A stretch of DNA of 64,000 nt, taken from Echinicola sp. 20G (GTDB taxonomy: Bacteria; Bacteroidota; Bacteroidia; Cytophagales; Cyclobacteriaceae). The position numbers and the translations under genes are program-made. Positions within the stretch are counted from its first letter, which is position 1, and every line of letters starts with the position of its first letter. Where the stretch lies: NCBI RefSeq assembly GCF_015533855.1, contig NZ_AP024154.1:1429001-1493000 (forward strand), read 5' to 3'. Below, in pieces: positions 45,070 to 53,590 of the stretch. The notes beneath the pieces were generated by a model that was not told the origin of the DNA, made no database searches, and saw only the letters and a program-made list of their open reading frames with translations.

Positions 45070-46911
45070 TTATTCAACCGTCACTGATTTGGCCAGGTTT
45101 CTTGGTTGATCCACATTACAACCTCTCATCACCGCGATATGGTAGGACAATTGCTGCAGTGGTACTACAGAAATCAAAGGAACAAAAGCTTCATGCGCCA
45201 TTGGAATTTCGATCACGTGATCAGCCATTTTTTTAACAGTTTGATCACCTTCAGTTACGACAGCGATGATTTTACCTTTTCTGGCTTTCACCTCTTGAAT
45301 ATTGCTGACCACTTTTTCATAAGAGCTGTCCCGAGTTGCAATAAATACAACGGGCATTTCTTCATCAATCAAGGCAATTGGGCCATGCTTCATTTCAGCA
45401 GCAGGATACCCTTCTGCATGAATGTAGGAGATTTCCTTTAATTTAAGTGCTCCTTCCAAAGCAACAGGGAAGTTGTACCCACGTCCCAAATACAAGAAGT
45501 TACTAGCGTCTTTATATTGGGCGGCGATCTTTTCTATTTGATCGTTTAATTTAAGAGCCTTTTCTACTTTTGCAGGGATAGATTCCAGTTCGCTAAGCAA
45601 CTGCATGTAGGTGCTTTCCGGCAAAGTCCCTCTTTGGTACCCTAGCATAAGTGCCATCATGGAAAGTACAGAAATCTGGGCTGTAAAGGCTTTGGTGGAA
45701 GCCACACCAATTTCTGGTCCAGCGTGGGTATAGGAACCCGCGTGAGTGGCCCTGGCGATGGATGATCCCACCACATTGCAAACGCCAAAAATAGTTGCAC
45801 CTTTTTCTTTTGCCAACTCAATAGCGGCTAAAGTATCGGCTGTTTCTCCTGACTGTGAAATGGCAATTACAAAGTCTTTGGAATTGATTACAGGATTTCT
45901 ATATCGAAATTCAGAAGCATATTCTACTTCTACGGGTACTCTTGCGAATTCTTCAAAAAGGTACTCGGCCACAAGACCGGCATGCCAACTGGTGCCACAG
46001 GCAGTAATGATGATCCTGTCAGCATTTTGGAATTTGTTCATGTAGTCCCTCAATCCACCAAGGATCAATCGCCCTCCATTAGCATCCAGTCGACCACGCA
46101 TACAATCCGCAATGGACCTAGGTTGCTCACTGATCTCTTTCAGCATGAAATGCTCAAAACCTCCTTTTTCAATAGCCTCGAGTTCCATTTCAAGCTGGTT
46201 GATATAAGGGTGGGTTTCTACATTTTCAATTGTCTTGATTTGTAGTTTGGCATCTCGGATTACAGCGATTTCATAATCATCCAAATAAACTACCTGATTG
46301 GTGTATTCGATGATGGGTGTTGCATCAGAGGCAAGAAAGTATTCTCCCTCTCCCACACCAATGACCAATGGAGATCCTTTTCTGGCTGCTATTAGCGTAT
46401 CAGGTTCATCCTTGTTCATCAAAACAATAGCATAAGCCCCTACAATCTTGTGAAGTGCTAACCTTACGGCTTCTTCCAGACTGCAATTGTTGTTCTGATA
46501 AATGTCTTCAATAAAGTTGATAAATACCTCAGAATCGGTTTCACTATGAAAAGTGTATCCTTTATTGATGAGGTCTGTTTTGAGTACATCGTAGTTTTCG
46601 ATGATCCCATTGTGGATCATGGCGAAGTTTTCCGATGAAGAATAATGAGGGTGGGCATTGACATCATTGGGTTCACCATGTGTTGCCCATCTGGTATGAC
46701 CTATTCCGATATGGGAATGGAGGTCAGGGTTGTCGATCAAGGAGTTTTCCAGCTCGGAAACTTTTCCTTTTTTTTTGTAAACATTCAGGCCGGCTTCGTT
46801 CAATAAGGCCACACCAGCGCTGTCATAGCCTCGATATTCAAGGCGTTTCAGGCCCTTAATGATGACAGGCAGGGCTTCCTGCTTGCCAACATAAGCTACA
46901 ATTCCACACAT
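45070..46911 (-). CDS. glmS: Glutamine-fructose-6-phosphate aminotransferase
   Basis: A 613-residue isomerizing enzyme that makes glucosamine 6-phosphate, the first step to peptidoglycan and lipopolysaccharide amino sugars. The catalytic Cys follows the initiator Met (MCGIVAYVG), the glutaminase domain fills about 1-220 (GHTRWATHGEPN), and two SIS sugar-binding domains follow (ISQSGETADTLAA; GRGYNFPVALEGALKLKE). It ends in the usual DQPRNLAKSVTVE. Downstream of the DUF4270 gene, 38 bases apart, likely one operon. Confidence 0.97.
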   Translation of the reverse strand: MCGIVAYVGKQEALPVIIKGLKRLEYRGYDSAGVALLNEAGLNVYKKKGKVSELENSLIDNPDLHSHIGIGHTRWATHGEPNDVNAHPHYSSSENFAMIHNGIIENYDVLKTDLINKGYTFHSETDSEVFINFIEDIYQNNNCSLEEAVRLALHKIVGAYAIVLMNKDEPDTLIAARKGSPLVIGVGEGEYFLASDATPIIEYTNQVVYLDDYEIAVIRDAKLQIKTIENVETHPYINQLEMELEAIEKGGFEHFMLKEISEQPRSIADCMRGRLDANGGRLILGGLRDYMNKFQNADRIIITACGTSWHAGLVAEYLFEEFARVPVEVEYASEFRYRNPVINSKDFVIAISQSGETADTLAAIELAKEKGATIFGVCNVVGSSIARATHAGSYTHAGPEIGVASTKAFTAQISVLSMMALMLGYQRGTLPESTYMQLLSELESIPAKVEKALKLNDQIEKIAAQYKDASNFLYLGRGYNFPVALEGALKLKEISYIHAEGYPAAEMKHGPIALIDEEMPVVFIATRDSSYEKVVSNIQEVKARKGKIIAVVTEGDQTVKKMADHVIEIPMAHEAFVPLISVVPLQQLSYHIAVMRGCNVDQPRNLAKSVTVE

Positions 46912-46949
46912 AAAAATTTTGTTTATTAGGGTCGGAGATATATTATTAG

Positions 46950-48401
46950 CTATCGCATTTTTGAATAGTAAATTTTAAGTTTGATAGAATTTTGATTTAC
47001 AACATACTCTCTCAATGAACGAACAAAGTCGTTCGAATAAGGAGGAGTGCTGCCGCTAGAGGGTGTTCTAGGGTACAATAACAAGTCATACCTTTGTACA
47101 TCTGTTCTGAAAAGCGCATCTACATAGCTTGTTAGGGATTGTTGGTAGATGAATTTTTCGGAATCAAACAGTAAAGGATTCGTTCCTGAAGTAGAAACAG
47201 CTGGAAGCACATTTCCATCTTCATCAACTACGACCTGAGTGGATACATCAGATTGAATTGAATAAAGTGCTCCATCTGATTCTCTGGTCAAAATTTGATT
47301 ACTTTCGTCTGTAAAATAAGGAATTAAACTTTGTGGAGGAAGTTTGCTGTCTGCAAAATTCTCTGTTGGGCCCATTACCAAAGTAGCTTGGTTAAAAGTA
47401 GCATTTTCCAAAGTGTCCAAGAAATTGGACAAAGGCTCCATATCCAGTCTCAGCACTAGTCCCAAAAGGGATTTACTACCTGCTAGGTTACCTACATCAT
47501 AAGCTTCATCATTTTCTACAATAACCTCGGTAGGTGTTCCTGTTGGGTCGTTTAAGACGCCGTTAAAGTGCCTTGATTGAGCAGTGAAAATGGTAAAGGT
47601 GCTGGAAACCGTATCTTCTTCACTTTCTCTATAGTAAAGTTTGATTCCAGTGTCGTTTCCTACCAAAACATTGATAGTAGTTTCTTCGTCAGGATTTCCC
47701 TTCAGGGCGAAGCCTGGGAAATAATCCCTGAAATTGAAAATATTGTCAAAGACGGCATCCTCGTTTTGTAATTTGCTAAAAAGATCCGCAGCAAGCGTTT
47801 CATCCAAATTCATGGCAACGATGGTGTCAGAATTTTCTGTAAGCATAAATGAACCACTGGCAAACGGAACTTCTTCATAGGATAGGTGGTCAAAACTATA
47901 ATAGGCCGTATCCAAAATAGGCTCAGTAAGCTTGTGGGCAGAAAAGGACTTAGCATCATCAAGATCTTCAGCGGTGAGGGAGGAAATGCTAATACTAAAC
48001 CTTGCTGAATCTAAAATAGCATCTGTAGTAGGTTTAGTAGCAGTCGTGCTAAAAGCCATCCTGCTGTAGCCAATGGCTTCAGTTCTTCCAAAATAGTCGC
48101 TGTTGTCCCCTCCGACTACCAACACCAATGGGTTGGTGGTTTTAAGGGAATCTACAGATACCAAAGAAGCAGAAAGGGGTATTTCTGCATAGAAAACCCC
48201 TATCTGATTAGCATTTGGATCAAGTACCAAACCGATATCAGATGGATCGGTACAAGAACTATTGAATGATGTAGTAATTAATAAGATACCGGCAAGCTTA
48301 GCCTGCCAGGTCTGTATAGATGTTGTAATAACTTTCAAAAAGTTGTTCTTCTTCGTCTTCGTTGTTAATCTCACACTTTTTATCTTTAGAGCACTCTTCA
48401 A
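46950..48401 (-). CDS. DUF4270 lipoprotein
   Basis: A protein of up to 483 residues matching DUF4270, a large envelope family limited to Bacteroidota and usually located between a glycogen-synthase-like gene and glmS, as here. After a hydrophobic stretch (KLAGILLITTSF) comes the lipobox FNSSC, then DPSDIGLVLDPN. The frame opens at ATG 48401, but this overlaps the upstream gene by 104 bases; a TTG at 48338 would give a normal-length lipoprotein signal and is a likely true start. Function unknown. Confidence 0.85.
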   Translation of the reverse strand: MKSALKIKSVRLTTKTKKNNFLKVITTSIQTWQAKLAGILLITTSFNSSCTDPSDIGLVLDPNANQIGVFYAEIPLSASLVSVDSLKTTNPLVLVVGGDNSDYFGRTEAIGYSRMAFSTTATKPTTDAILDSARFSISISSLTAEDLDDAKSFSAHKLTEPILDTAYYSFDHLSYEEVPFASGSFMLTENSDTIVAMNLDETLAADLFSKLQNEDAVFDNIFNFRDYFPGFALKGNPDEETTINVLVGNDTGIKLYYRESEEDTVSSTFTIFTAQSRHFNGVLNDPTGTPTEVIVENDEAYDVGNLAGSKSLLGLVLRLDMEPLSNFLDTLENATFNQATLVMGPTENFADSKLPPQSLIPYFTDESNQILTRESDGALYSIQSDVSTQVVVDEDGNVLPAVSTSGTNPLLFDSEKFIYQQSLTSYVDALFRTDVQRYDLLLYPRTPSSGSTPPYSNDFVRSLREYVVNQNSIKLKIYYSKMR

Positions 48402-49113
48402 TGATTTGATTAAGGCTGTCAGAAATTTCGTCTCCTTTGATCACCACATCGGCATATTCCATTCCTATTTTAAGGAATCCTTCATAGTCCTTGGACTTGA
48501 GAGGTGCCAAAATGCTGTCATCGATATCGACCATTTTTACTTTCTCCAGCAAATCATCGCCAAATTTATGATTAAATCCGTTATTATAAATAGTGAACAC
48601 TGATTTTGTGCCTTTAAATAACGGCTCATTCTTATAAGTAGTTTTCAAGTAAAGAGGAATCAAACTGGTCATCCAATCATTGCAATGTACCACATCTGGC
48701 GCCCAGCCTAGTTTTTTGACAGTTTCAATCACTCCTTTACAGAAGAAAATGGCTCTTTCGTCATTATCTTCATAGAAATTTTCTTGCTTGTCAAAGAAAA
48801 CGCTTTTCCTCTGGAAATAGTCTTCGTTGTCGATGAAATAAACTTGAAGTTTTGCATTAGGAATAGAAGCCACCTTGATAATCAATGGTTTCTCCTCATC
48901 TCCTACAGAAATGTTGATTCCTGAAAGCCTTACTACTTCGTGCAACCTGTTCTTTCTTTCGTTGATCAAACCAAATCTCGGAACAAGAATACGGATTTCC
49001 ATTCCTTTTTCTTGCATTGCCTGCGGCAGGGCTCTAACGAAGTTAGCGACCTCTGAAGTTTGAAGAAATGGATTGATTTCACTTGCTACGTAGAGAATAC
49101 GAAGTTTGGACAT
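48298..49113 (-). CDS. Truncated GT5 glycogen/starch synthase-like protein
   Basis: A 271-residue protein matching only the N-terminal Rossmann half of GT5 glycogen synthases: ILYVASEINPFLQTSEVANF, LVPRFGLINERKNRLHEV and DVVHCNDWMTSLIPLYLK. The ADP-glucose-binding KTGGL motif is absent (replaced near QTSEVAN), and the whole C-terminal catalytic half is missing. This short form recurs at the same place in related genomes, so it is probably a conserved derivative with another role, not a fresh truncation. A -7 element lies 37 bases upstream. Confidence 0.85.
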   Translation of the reverse strand: MSKLRILYVASEINPFLQTSEVANFVRALPQAMQEKGMEIRILVPRFGLINERKNRLHEVVRLSGINISVGDEEKPLIIKVASIPNAKLQVYFIDNEDYFQRKSVFFDKQENFYEDNDERAIFFCKGVIETVKKLGWAPDVVHCNDWMTSLIPLYLKTTYKNEPLFKGTKSVFTIYNNGFNHKFGDDLLEKVKMVDIDDSILAPLKSKDYEGFLKIGMEYADVVIKGDEISDSLNQIIEECSKDKKCEINNEDEEEQLFESYYNIYTDLAG

Positions 49114-49149
49114 ATCTTGTTTTTTTTATTGAGGGATAATACGGGACTA

Positions 49150-49157
49150 CAAAGATA
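49150..49157 (-). promoter_or_regulatory. -7 promoter element of the GT5-DUF4270-glmS operon
   Basis: On the minus strand TATCTTTG, an exact TAnnTTTG match, 37 bases upstream of the start at 49113. The divergent panC gene begins 84 bases away. Confidence 0.55.
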
Positions 49158-49200
49158 CAAAAAAAATTACAAAAACCCATTGATATTGTCCAGAATAATA

Positions 49201-49208
49201 TACATTTG
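49201..49208 (+). promoter_or_regulatory. -7 promoter element of panC
   Basis: TACATTTG, an exact TAnnTTTG match, 32 bases before the GTG start at 49241 and divergent from the element at 49150-49157. Confidence 0.5.
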
Positions 49209-49240
49209 CCCCTATTTTGCTATGTCAAAATGAAAAAGTT

Positions 49241-50098
49241 GTGAAAATTCTCCATACCAAAAACGAAATAAATTCAAAGCTGTTTGAGCACAGAAATGCT
49301 TCGAAGTCAATAGGTTTGGTGCCTACTATGGGGGCTTTGCATGAGGGGCATTTGAGCTTGGTGCATAAGGCCAAAGGTCATGCTGACGTGGTGGTGGTGT
49401 CCATCTTCGTCAATCCTACCCAATTTAACAATCCTGAGGATTTGGAGAAGTATCCAAGGACGGTTAGCGAAGATTTGAAGATGTTGGAAATCAGTGGAGT
49501 TGACTATGTGTTTCTTCCTTCCGTGGAGGAAATGTACCCGCAGCCCTCCAAGTTAAAGTTCGATTTTGGAGATTTGGAAACTATCCTGGAAGGAGCGTTC
49601 AGACCTGGACATTTTAATGGTGTCGGTGTGGTGGTCTCAAAACTGTTTCATATTATCAAGCCAGATTATGCCTACTTCGGTCAAAAGGACTTACAACAAG
49701 TAGCCATTATCAGAAGGATGGTGGAAGATTTGTCTTTTGATGTGAATTTGGAAATAGTACCGACCGTTAGAGAAGAGGATGGATTGGCGATGTCTTCCAG
49801 AAATAGGCGGCTTAATTCAGAAGCAAGGAAATTGTCTGTAATGCTCTATGAATCTTTAGTTTGGGCCAAGAATGAACTTTTTGCAGGTCGTCCTTGGTTG
49901 GAGGTACAGGAAAAAATATCACACAAATTTAATGAGGAGCCACTGGCAAAGCTTGAATACTTCGAATTGGTGAAGACAAATAGCCTTGAATTGGTCTCTG
50001 GCATTGATTTGGGTAGTCAGTTGAGCACCAATGAATTCTCCATTTGCACTGCTGTGTATATTGGAGATGTGAGGTTGATCGACAACTTACCAATATAA
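49241..50098 (+). CDS. panC: Pantothenate synthetase
   Basis: A 285-residue enzyme that joins pantoate and beta-alanine with ATP to make pantothenate. Motifs: PTMGALHEGHLSLV with the HxGH nucleotide site, FVNPTQFN, FGQKDLQQV and the KMSKS-like DGLAMSSRNRRL. The GTG at 49241 (MKILHTKNEINS) matches the family N-terminus; the open frame continues back to a TTG at 49217. TACATTTG, a -7 element, lies at 49201-49208. First gene of a + strand operon with panD. Confidence 0.95.
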   Translation: MKILHTKNEINSKLFEHRNASKSIGLVPTMGALHEGHLSLVHKAKGHADVVVVSIFVNPTQFNNPEDLEKYPRTVSEDLKMLEISGVDYVFLPSVEEMYPQPSKLKFDFGDLETILEGAFRPGHFNGVGVVVSKLFHIIKPDYAYFGQKDLQQVAIIRRMVEDLSFDVNLEIVPTVREEDGLAMSSRNRRLNSEARKLSVMLYESLVWAKNELFAGRPWLEVQEKISHKFNEEPLAKLEYFELVKTNSLELVSGIDLGSQLSTNEFSICTAVYIGDVRLIDNLPI

Positions 50099-50128
50099 TG
50101 CTTAAATTTGTGGCAAATTTAGAATGTG

Positions 50129-50476
50129 ATGCAAATTCAGTTATTAAAATCAAAGATCCACAGGGTTAAAATTACCCAAGCGGAGCTTCATTATGTAGGC
50201 AGTATTACGATCGATGAGGACCTTATGGACGCAGCAAACCTCATAGAAAACGAAAAGGTACAGATTGTCAACATCAATAATGGCGAGCGTTTGGAAACTT
50301 ATGTGATCAAAGGAGAGCGAGGCAGTGGAAAGGTTTGTCTGAATGGTCCAGCTGCACGTAAAGCGCAAGTTGGTGATGTAGTGATCATTATATCTTATGC
50401 AAGTATGGATTTTGAAGAAGCAAAGTCCTACAAGCCGGTAGTCATATTTCCAGATGATTCTAATAAATTGATCTAA
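50129..50476 (+). CDS. panD: Aspartate 1-decarboxylase proenzyme
   Basis: A 115-residue pyruvoyl enzyme that makes beta-alanine for PanC. The self-cleavage site Gly-Ser is in HYVGSITID (about residues 23-25), giving the beta and alpha chains. Other family blocks are [23 protein letters not shown] and [10 protein letters not shown]. An overlapping GTG lies one codon upstream (50126), but ATG 50129 is preferred. It follows panC closely and is followed after 2 bases by the flippase-like gene. Confidence 0.96.
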   Translation: MQIQLLKSKIHRVKITQAELHYVGSITIDEDLMDAANLIENEKVQIVNINNGERLETYVIKGERGSGKVCLNGPAARKAQVGDVVIIISYASMDFEEAKSYKPVVIFPDDSNKLI

Positions 50477-50478
50477 AC

Positions 50479-51495
50479 TTGAGACTTAATATTAAGCAAT
50501 GGATTCAGGTGGTGATTTCACTTTCTGTAGCCATTTGGATCTTTTGGTTCTTATACAAAGATGTAAAAATGGAAAGCCTGTTGGACGCACTTCAGCAGGC
50601 TTCACTTTTTTGGATTGGCATGTCCATCCTGGTATCTACCTTTGGCTTTTGGCTAAGGGCGTGGAGATGGAAGTTGCTTATCAATACTGACCTAGAGAAA
50701 AAAATAACCACTTCAAGGACTTTTTGGGCTTTGATGGTGGGGTATCTGGTGAATATGCTAGTGCCCAGAGCTGGTGAAGTGGCCAGGTGTGGCGTCTTGA
50801 AAAAGACGGATAAGCTCCAAGTTAGCAAATTGTTAGGGACTGTGATTTTGGAACGTTCCATCGATTTGCTGTTTATGCTGTTGGTGATTTTTGTTGCTTT
50901 TGTGTTGGAGAGAGAGGTTTTTGTAGGTCTAGCGAAAGACTTGATATCATTGGACAGTCTTAAATTAGCGGTGCAGGAATACCTTCCTTTGCTCGTCGGT
51001 GCGATTGTGCTGATTTTTATTCTGTTTTATTGGATTACTAGGAGATATCGGGATCATGGCATTGTAAAGAAGTTTCAGCACTTTATGAGGGAATTTCTCA
51101 CCGGATTAAAAAGTGTTTCCCGCATGGATCGCCGCGCGGGCTTTTGGTTGGCTTCTATTGGGATTTGGATAATCTATTACCTCATGATGTACTTTATTGC
51201 CATAGGCATGCCCAATACTGCCAATTTGTCTCCATCGTCTATATTGATGGTCATGGTGATGGGAAGTATTGGCATGATTGCTCCAGTCCAAGGTGGAATC
51301 GGTACTTTTCATGCTTTGGTGGCCTTCATTTTGATGACATATGGTCTTAGTGAAGAAGAGGGCAAAATATTTGCAGTTATTGTCCACAGTTCGCAAGTCC
51401 TGATAGTTATCGTCACTGGTGTGATCAGTTTATTGGCGGTGGCAAAAATTTCTGTGATTTCAAAACCAGAGGAGGATGGCTTGCGTATTAAATAG
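50479..51495 (+). CDS. Flippase-like (LPG synthetase membrane region) protein
   Basis: A 338-residue integral membrane protein with about eight helices, of the lysylphosphatidylglycerol synthetase transmembrane-domain family (UPF0104), with the signature PRAGEVARCGVLKK and a late GMIAPVQGGIGTFHALVAF block. Members of this superfamily flip or export lipids. It starts at TTG 50479, 2 bases after the panD stop, so it is translated with the pan operon, though the functional link to pantothenate is unclear. Confidence 0.88.
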   Translation: MRLNIKQWIQVVISLSVAIWIFWFLYKDVKMESLLDALQQASLFWIGMSILVSTFGFWLRAWRWKLLINTDLEKKITTSRTFWALMVGYLVNMLVPRAGEVARCGVLKKTDKLQVSKLLGTVILERSIDLLFMLLVIFVAFVLEREVFVGLAKDLISLDSLKLAVQEYLPLLVGAIVLIFILFYWITRRYRDHGIVKKFQHFMREFLTGLKSVSRMDRRAGFWLASIGIWIIYYLMMYFIAIGMPNTANLSPSSILMVMVMGSIGMIAPVQGGIGTFHALVAFILMTYGLSEEEGKIFAVIVHSSQVLIVIVTGVISLLAVAKISVISKPEEDGLRIK

Positions 51496-51516
51496 GCGTT
51501 TAAAACAAACTAGAAT

Positions 51517-52212
51517 ATGTTATTAATCTTAATTGTAGTTGTATTTGGGATTTTAGGCTTTGTCGTAAGTAGCAAGCTGAAAAGTAAGTTTAAAAAGTAT
51601 TCCCAGACAGCCCTTCAGGCTAATCTTTCGGGTAAAGAAATTGCCGAATTGATGTTGGCAGATCATGGTATCCATGATGTATCCGTCAACTGTGTAGATG
51701 GACAATTGACAGACCATTATAATCCACAAAATAGAACGGTAAATCTTAGCCCTGATGTTTATTATGGTAGGAATGCTGCGGCCACGGCTGTGGCAGCTCA
51801 CGAGTGTGGTCACGCGGTACAACATGCCAGATCCTATGCTTGGTTGAACATCCGCTCTGCGATGGTTCCCGTTCAGAATGCCAGTGGTAAGATTTTGAAT
51901 TTTGTGCTGATCGCCTCTCTTTTTGGAGGGTTTTTGATGCTCAATACAATAGATTTTCGTTTGATTGGGATGGTTGTGGTAGGAGCATATGGAATTATTA
52001 CCTTATTTACCTTTGTGACCTTACCGGTGGAGTTTGATGCCAGTAGAAGGGCATTGGCTTGGGTAAAAGAAAGAAATATCGTCACTCCTTCTGAGTATGA
52101 TATGTCCAAAGATGCTTTGAAATGGGCGGCCATGACCTATGTGGTAGCAGCCTTGGCTTCATTGACAACGTTGGCTTATTATGCCTCCATCTTCTTTGGT
52201 GGAAGGGATTGA
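51517..52212 (+). CDS. Zinc metallopeptidase, YugP type
   Basis: A 231-residue membrane-bound peptidase. One N-terminal helix (1-18), the zinc motif AAHECGHAVQHA (HEXXH-like, with E as the catalytic base), and two or three more helices around 115-155 and at the C-terminus. PVEFDASRRALAWV supplies the third zinc ligand region. It belongs to the YugP neutral-zinc-metallopeptidase family, whose substrates are unknown. It follows the flippase-like gene by 21 bases, and a terminator closes the operon. Confidence 0.92.
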   Translation: MLLILIVVVFGILGFVVSSKLKSKFKKYSQTALQANLSGKEIAELMLADHGIHDVSVNCVDGQLTDHYNPQNRTVNLSPDVYYGRNAAATAVAAHECGHAVQHARSYAWLNIRSAMVPVQNASGKILNFVLIASLFGGFLMLNTIDFRLIGMVVVGAYGIITLFTFVTLPVEFDASRRALAWVKERNIVTPSEYDMSKDALKWAAMTYVVAALASLTTLAYYASIFFGGRD

Positions 52213-52237
52213 TTATTAATTAAAATACAATAAGGTG

Positions 52238-52271
52238 AAAAGGGGTAAGAAATTGCCCCTTTTGTTTTTTT
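52238..52271 (+). terminator. Rho-independent terminator of the pan operon
   Basis: AAAAGGGG (52238-52245) pairs with CCCCTTTT (52256-52263), loop of 10 with extra AT pairs, then a T-rich tail to 52271. It lies 26 bases past the stop of the metallopeptidase gene. Confidence 0.88.
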
Positions 52272-52311
52272 AGGCTATATTCCTTTATTCAAAGAGATAA
52301 ACCCAAAGCTT

Positions 52312-53451
52312 ATGAACTTTCATCTTACCGAAGAACAAATGGCCGTTAAGGAAGCGGCCCGAGATTTTGCTAAAGCCGAATTATTACCTGGAGTAATTGA
52401 TCGTGACACCCATGCCACTTTTCCAAAAGAGCAGATCCAGCAGATGGGCCAGTTGGGTTTTTTGGGCATGATGGTAGATCCGAAATACAATGGAGGAGGG
52501 ATGGACACCATTTCTTACGTATTGGCCATGGAAGAGATTTCAAAAATTGACGCTTCTGCATCGGTGGCTATGTCTGTCAATAACTCATTGGTCTGCTGGG
52601 GGCTGGAAAAATACGGTTCAGAAGCCCAAAAAGAAAAGTACCTAAAGCCATTGGCAACTGGTGAAGTGTTAGGAGCATTTTGTCTATCAGAACCAGAAGC
52701 AGGTTCTGATGCCACTTCCCAAAGGACCATTGCTGAAGATAAAGGAGATTATTACCTCATCAACGGTACCAAAAACTGGATCACTAATGGTTCTACAGCC
52801 AGTGTTTACCTGGTCATCGCCCAAACAGAACCTGAAAAAAAGCATAAAGGCATTTCTGCCTTTATAGTAGAAAGGGATATGGAAGGCTTCGAAGTAGGCA
52901 AGAAGGAGGACAAGCTGGGTATTAGGGGATCTGATACGCATTCATTGATGTTTAATGATGTGAAAGTGCCCAAGGAGAACAGAATTGGTGAGGATGGTTT
53001 TGGTTTTAGCTTTGCCATGCAGACTTTGGATGGTGGACGAATTGGGATCGCTGCGCAAGCCTTAGGAATTGCTTCAGGAGCCTATGAGTTGGCTTTGGCT
53101 TATTCAAAGGAGCGTAAGACTTTTGGGAAACCCATCAGTCAACATCAGGCCATTCAGTTTAAATTGGCGGATATGGCAACAGAGATTGAAGCAGCAAGGC
53201 TTTTGGTGATGAAAGCGGCTTGGTTGAAAGATCAAGGAAAGGATTATGGACATGCCAGTGCCATGGCAAAATTGTACGCTTCTAAGGTAGCGATGGAAGT
53301 AACGGTAGAAGCTGTACAAATTCATGGAGGTTATGGATTTGTCAAAGAATATCATGTGGAGAGGCTTATGAGGGACGCTAAGATCACCCAGATTTATGAG
53401 GGAACCAGTGAAATTCAAAAAATAGTTATATCTCGTAATATTTTAAGATAA
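52312..53451 (+). CDS. Short-chain acyl-CoA dehydrogenase
   Basis: A 379-residue flavoenzyme that oxidises acyl-CoA to enoyl-CoA in beta-oxidation. Motifs: the N-terminal helical domain (MNFHLTEEQMAVKEAARDFA), AFCLSEPEAGSDATSQ and KNWITNG in the beta domain, and YEGTSEIQKIVISRNILR at the C-terminus, where the Glu of YEGTSEIQ is the catalytic base. Length and sequence fit butyryl-CoA dehydrogenases. Monocistronic, with no beta-oxidation partners nearby. Confidence 0.95.
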   Translation: MNFHLTEEQMAVKEAARDFAKAELLPGVIDRDTHATFPKEQIQQMGQLGFLGMMVDPKYNGGGMDTISYVLAMEEISKIDASASVAMSVNNSLVCWGLEKYGSEAQKEKYLKPLATGEVLGAFCLSEPEAGSDATSQRTIAEDKGDYYLINGTKNWITNGSTASVYLVIAQTEPEKKHKGISAFIVERDMEGFEVGKKEDKLGIRGSDTHSLMFNDVKVPKENRIGEDGFGFSFAMQTLDGGRIGIAAQALGIASGAYELALAYSKERKTFGKPISQHQAIQFKLADMATEIEAARLLVMKAAWLKDQGKDYGHASAMAKLYASKVAMEVTVEAVQIHGGYGFVKEYHVERLMRDAKITQIYEGTSEIQKIVISRNILR

Positions 53452-53525
53452 TAAATTTCAATACCTAAAGAACAGCTTAATCTTTATCATTTATACTATT
53501 CTTTTATTACGCTGAAACTTTTCTT

Positions 53526-53533
53526 TATTTTTG
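53526..53533 (+). promoter_or_regulatory. -7 promoter element of the AraC-type gene
   Basis: TATTTTTG, an exact TAnnTTTG match, 57 bases before the ATG at 53591. Confidence 0.4.
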
Positions 53534-53590
53534 TTATATAAAAGTTAAAAAAATCATACTTTTACAAGTAACATACAAAAAGCGTCTGTC

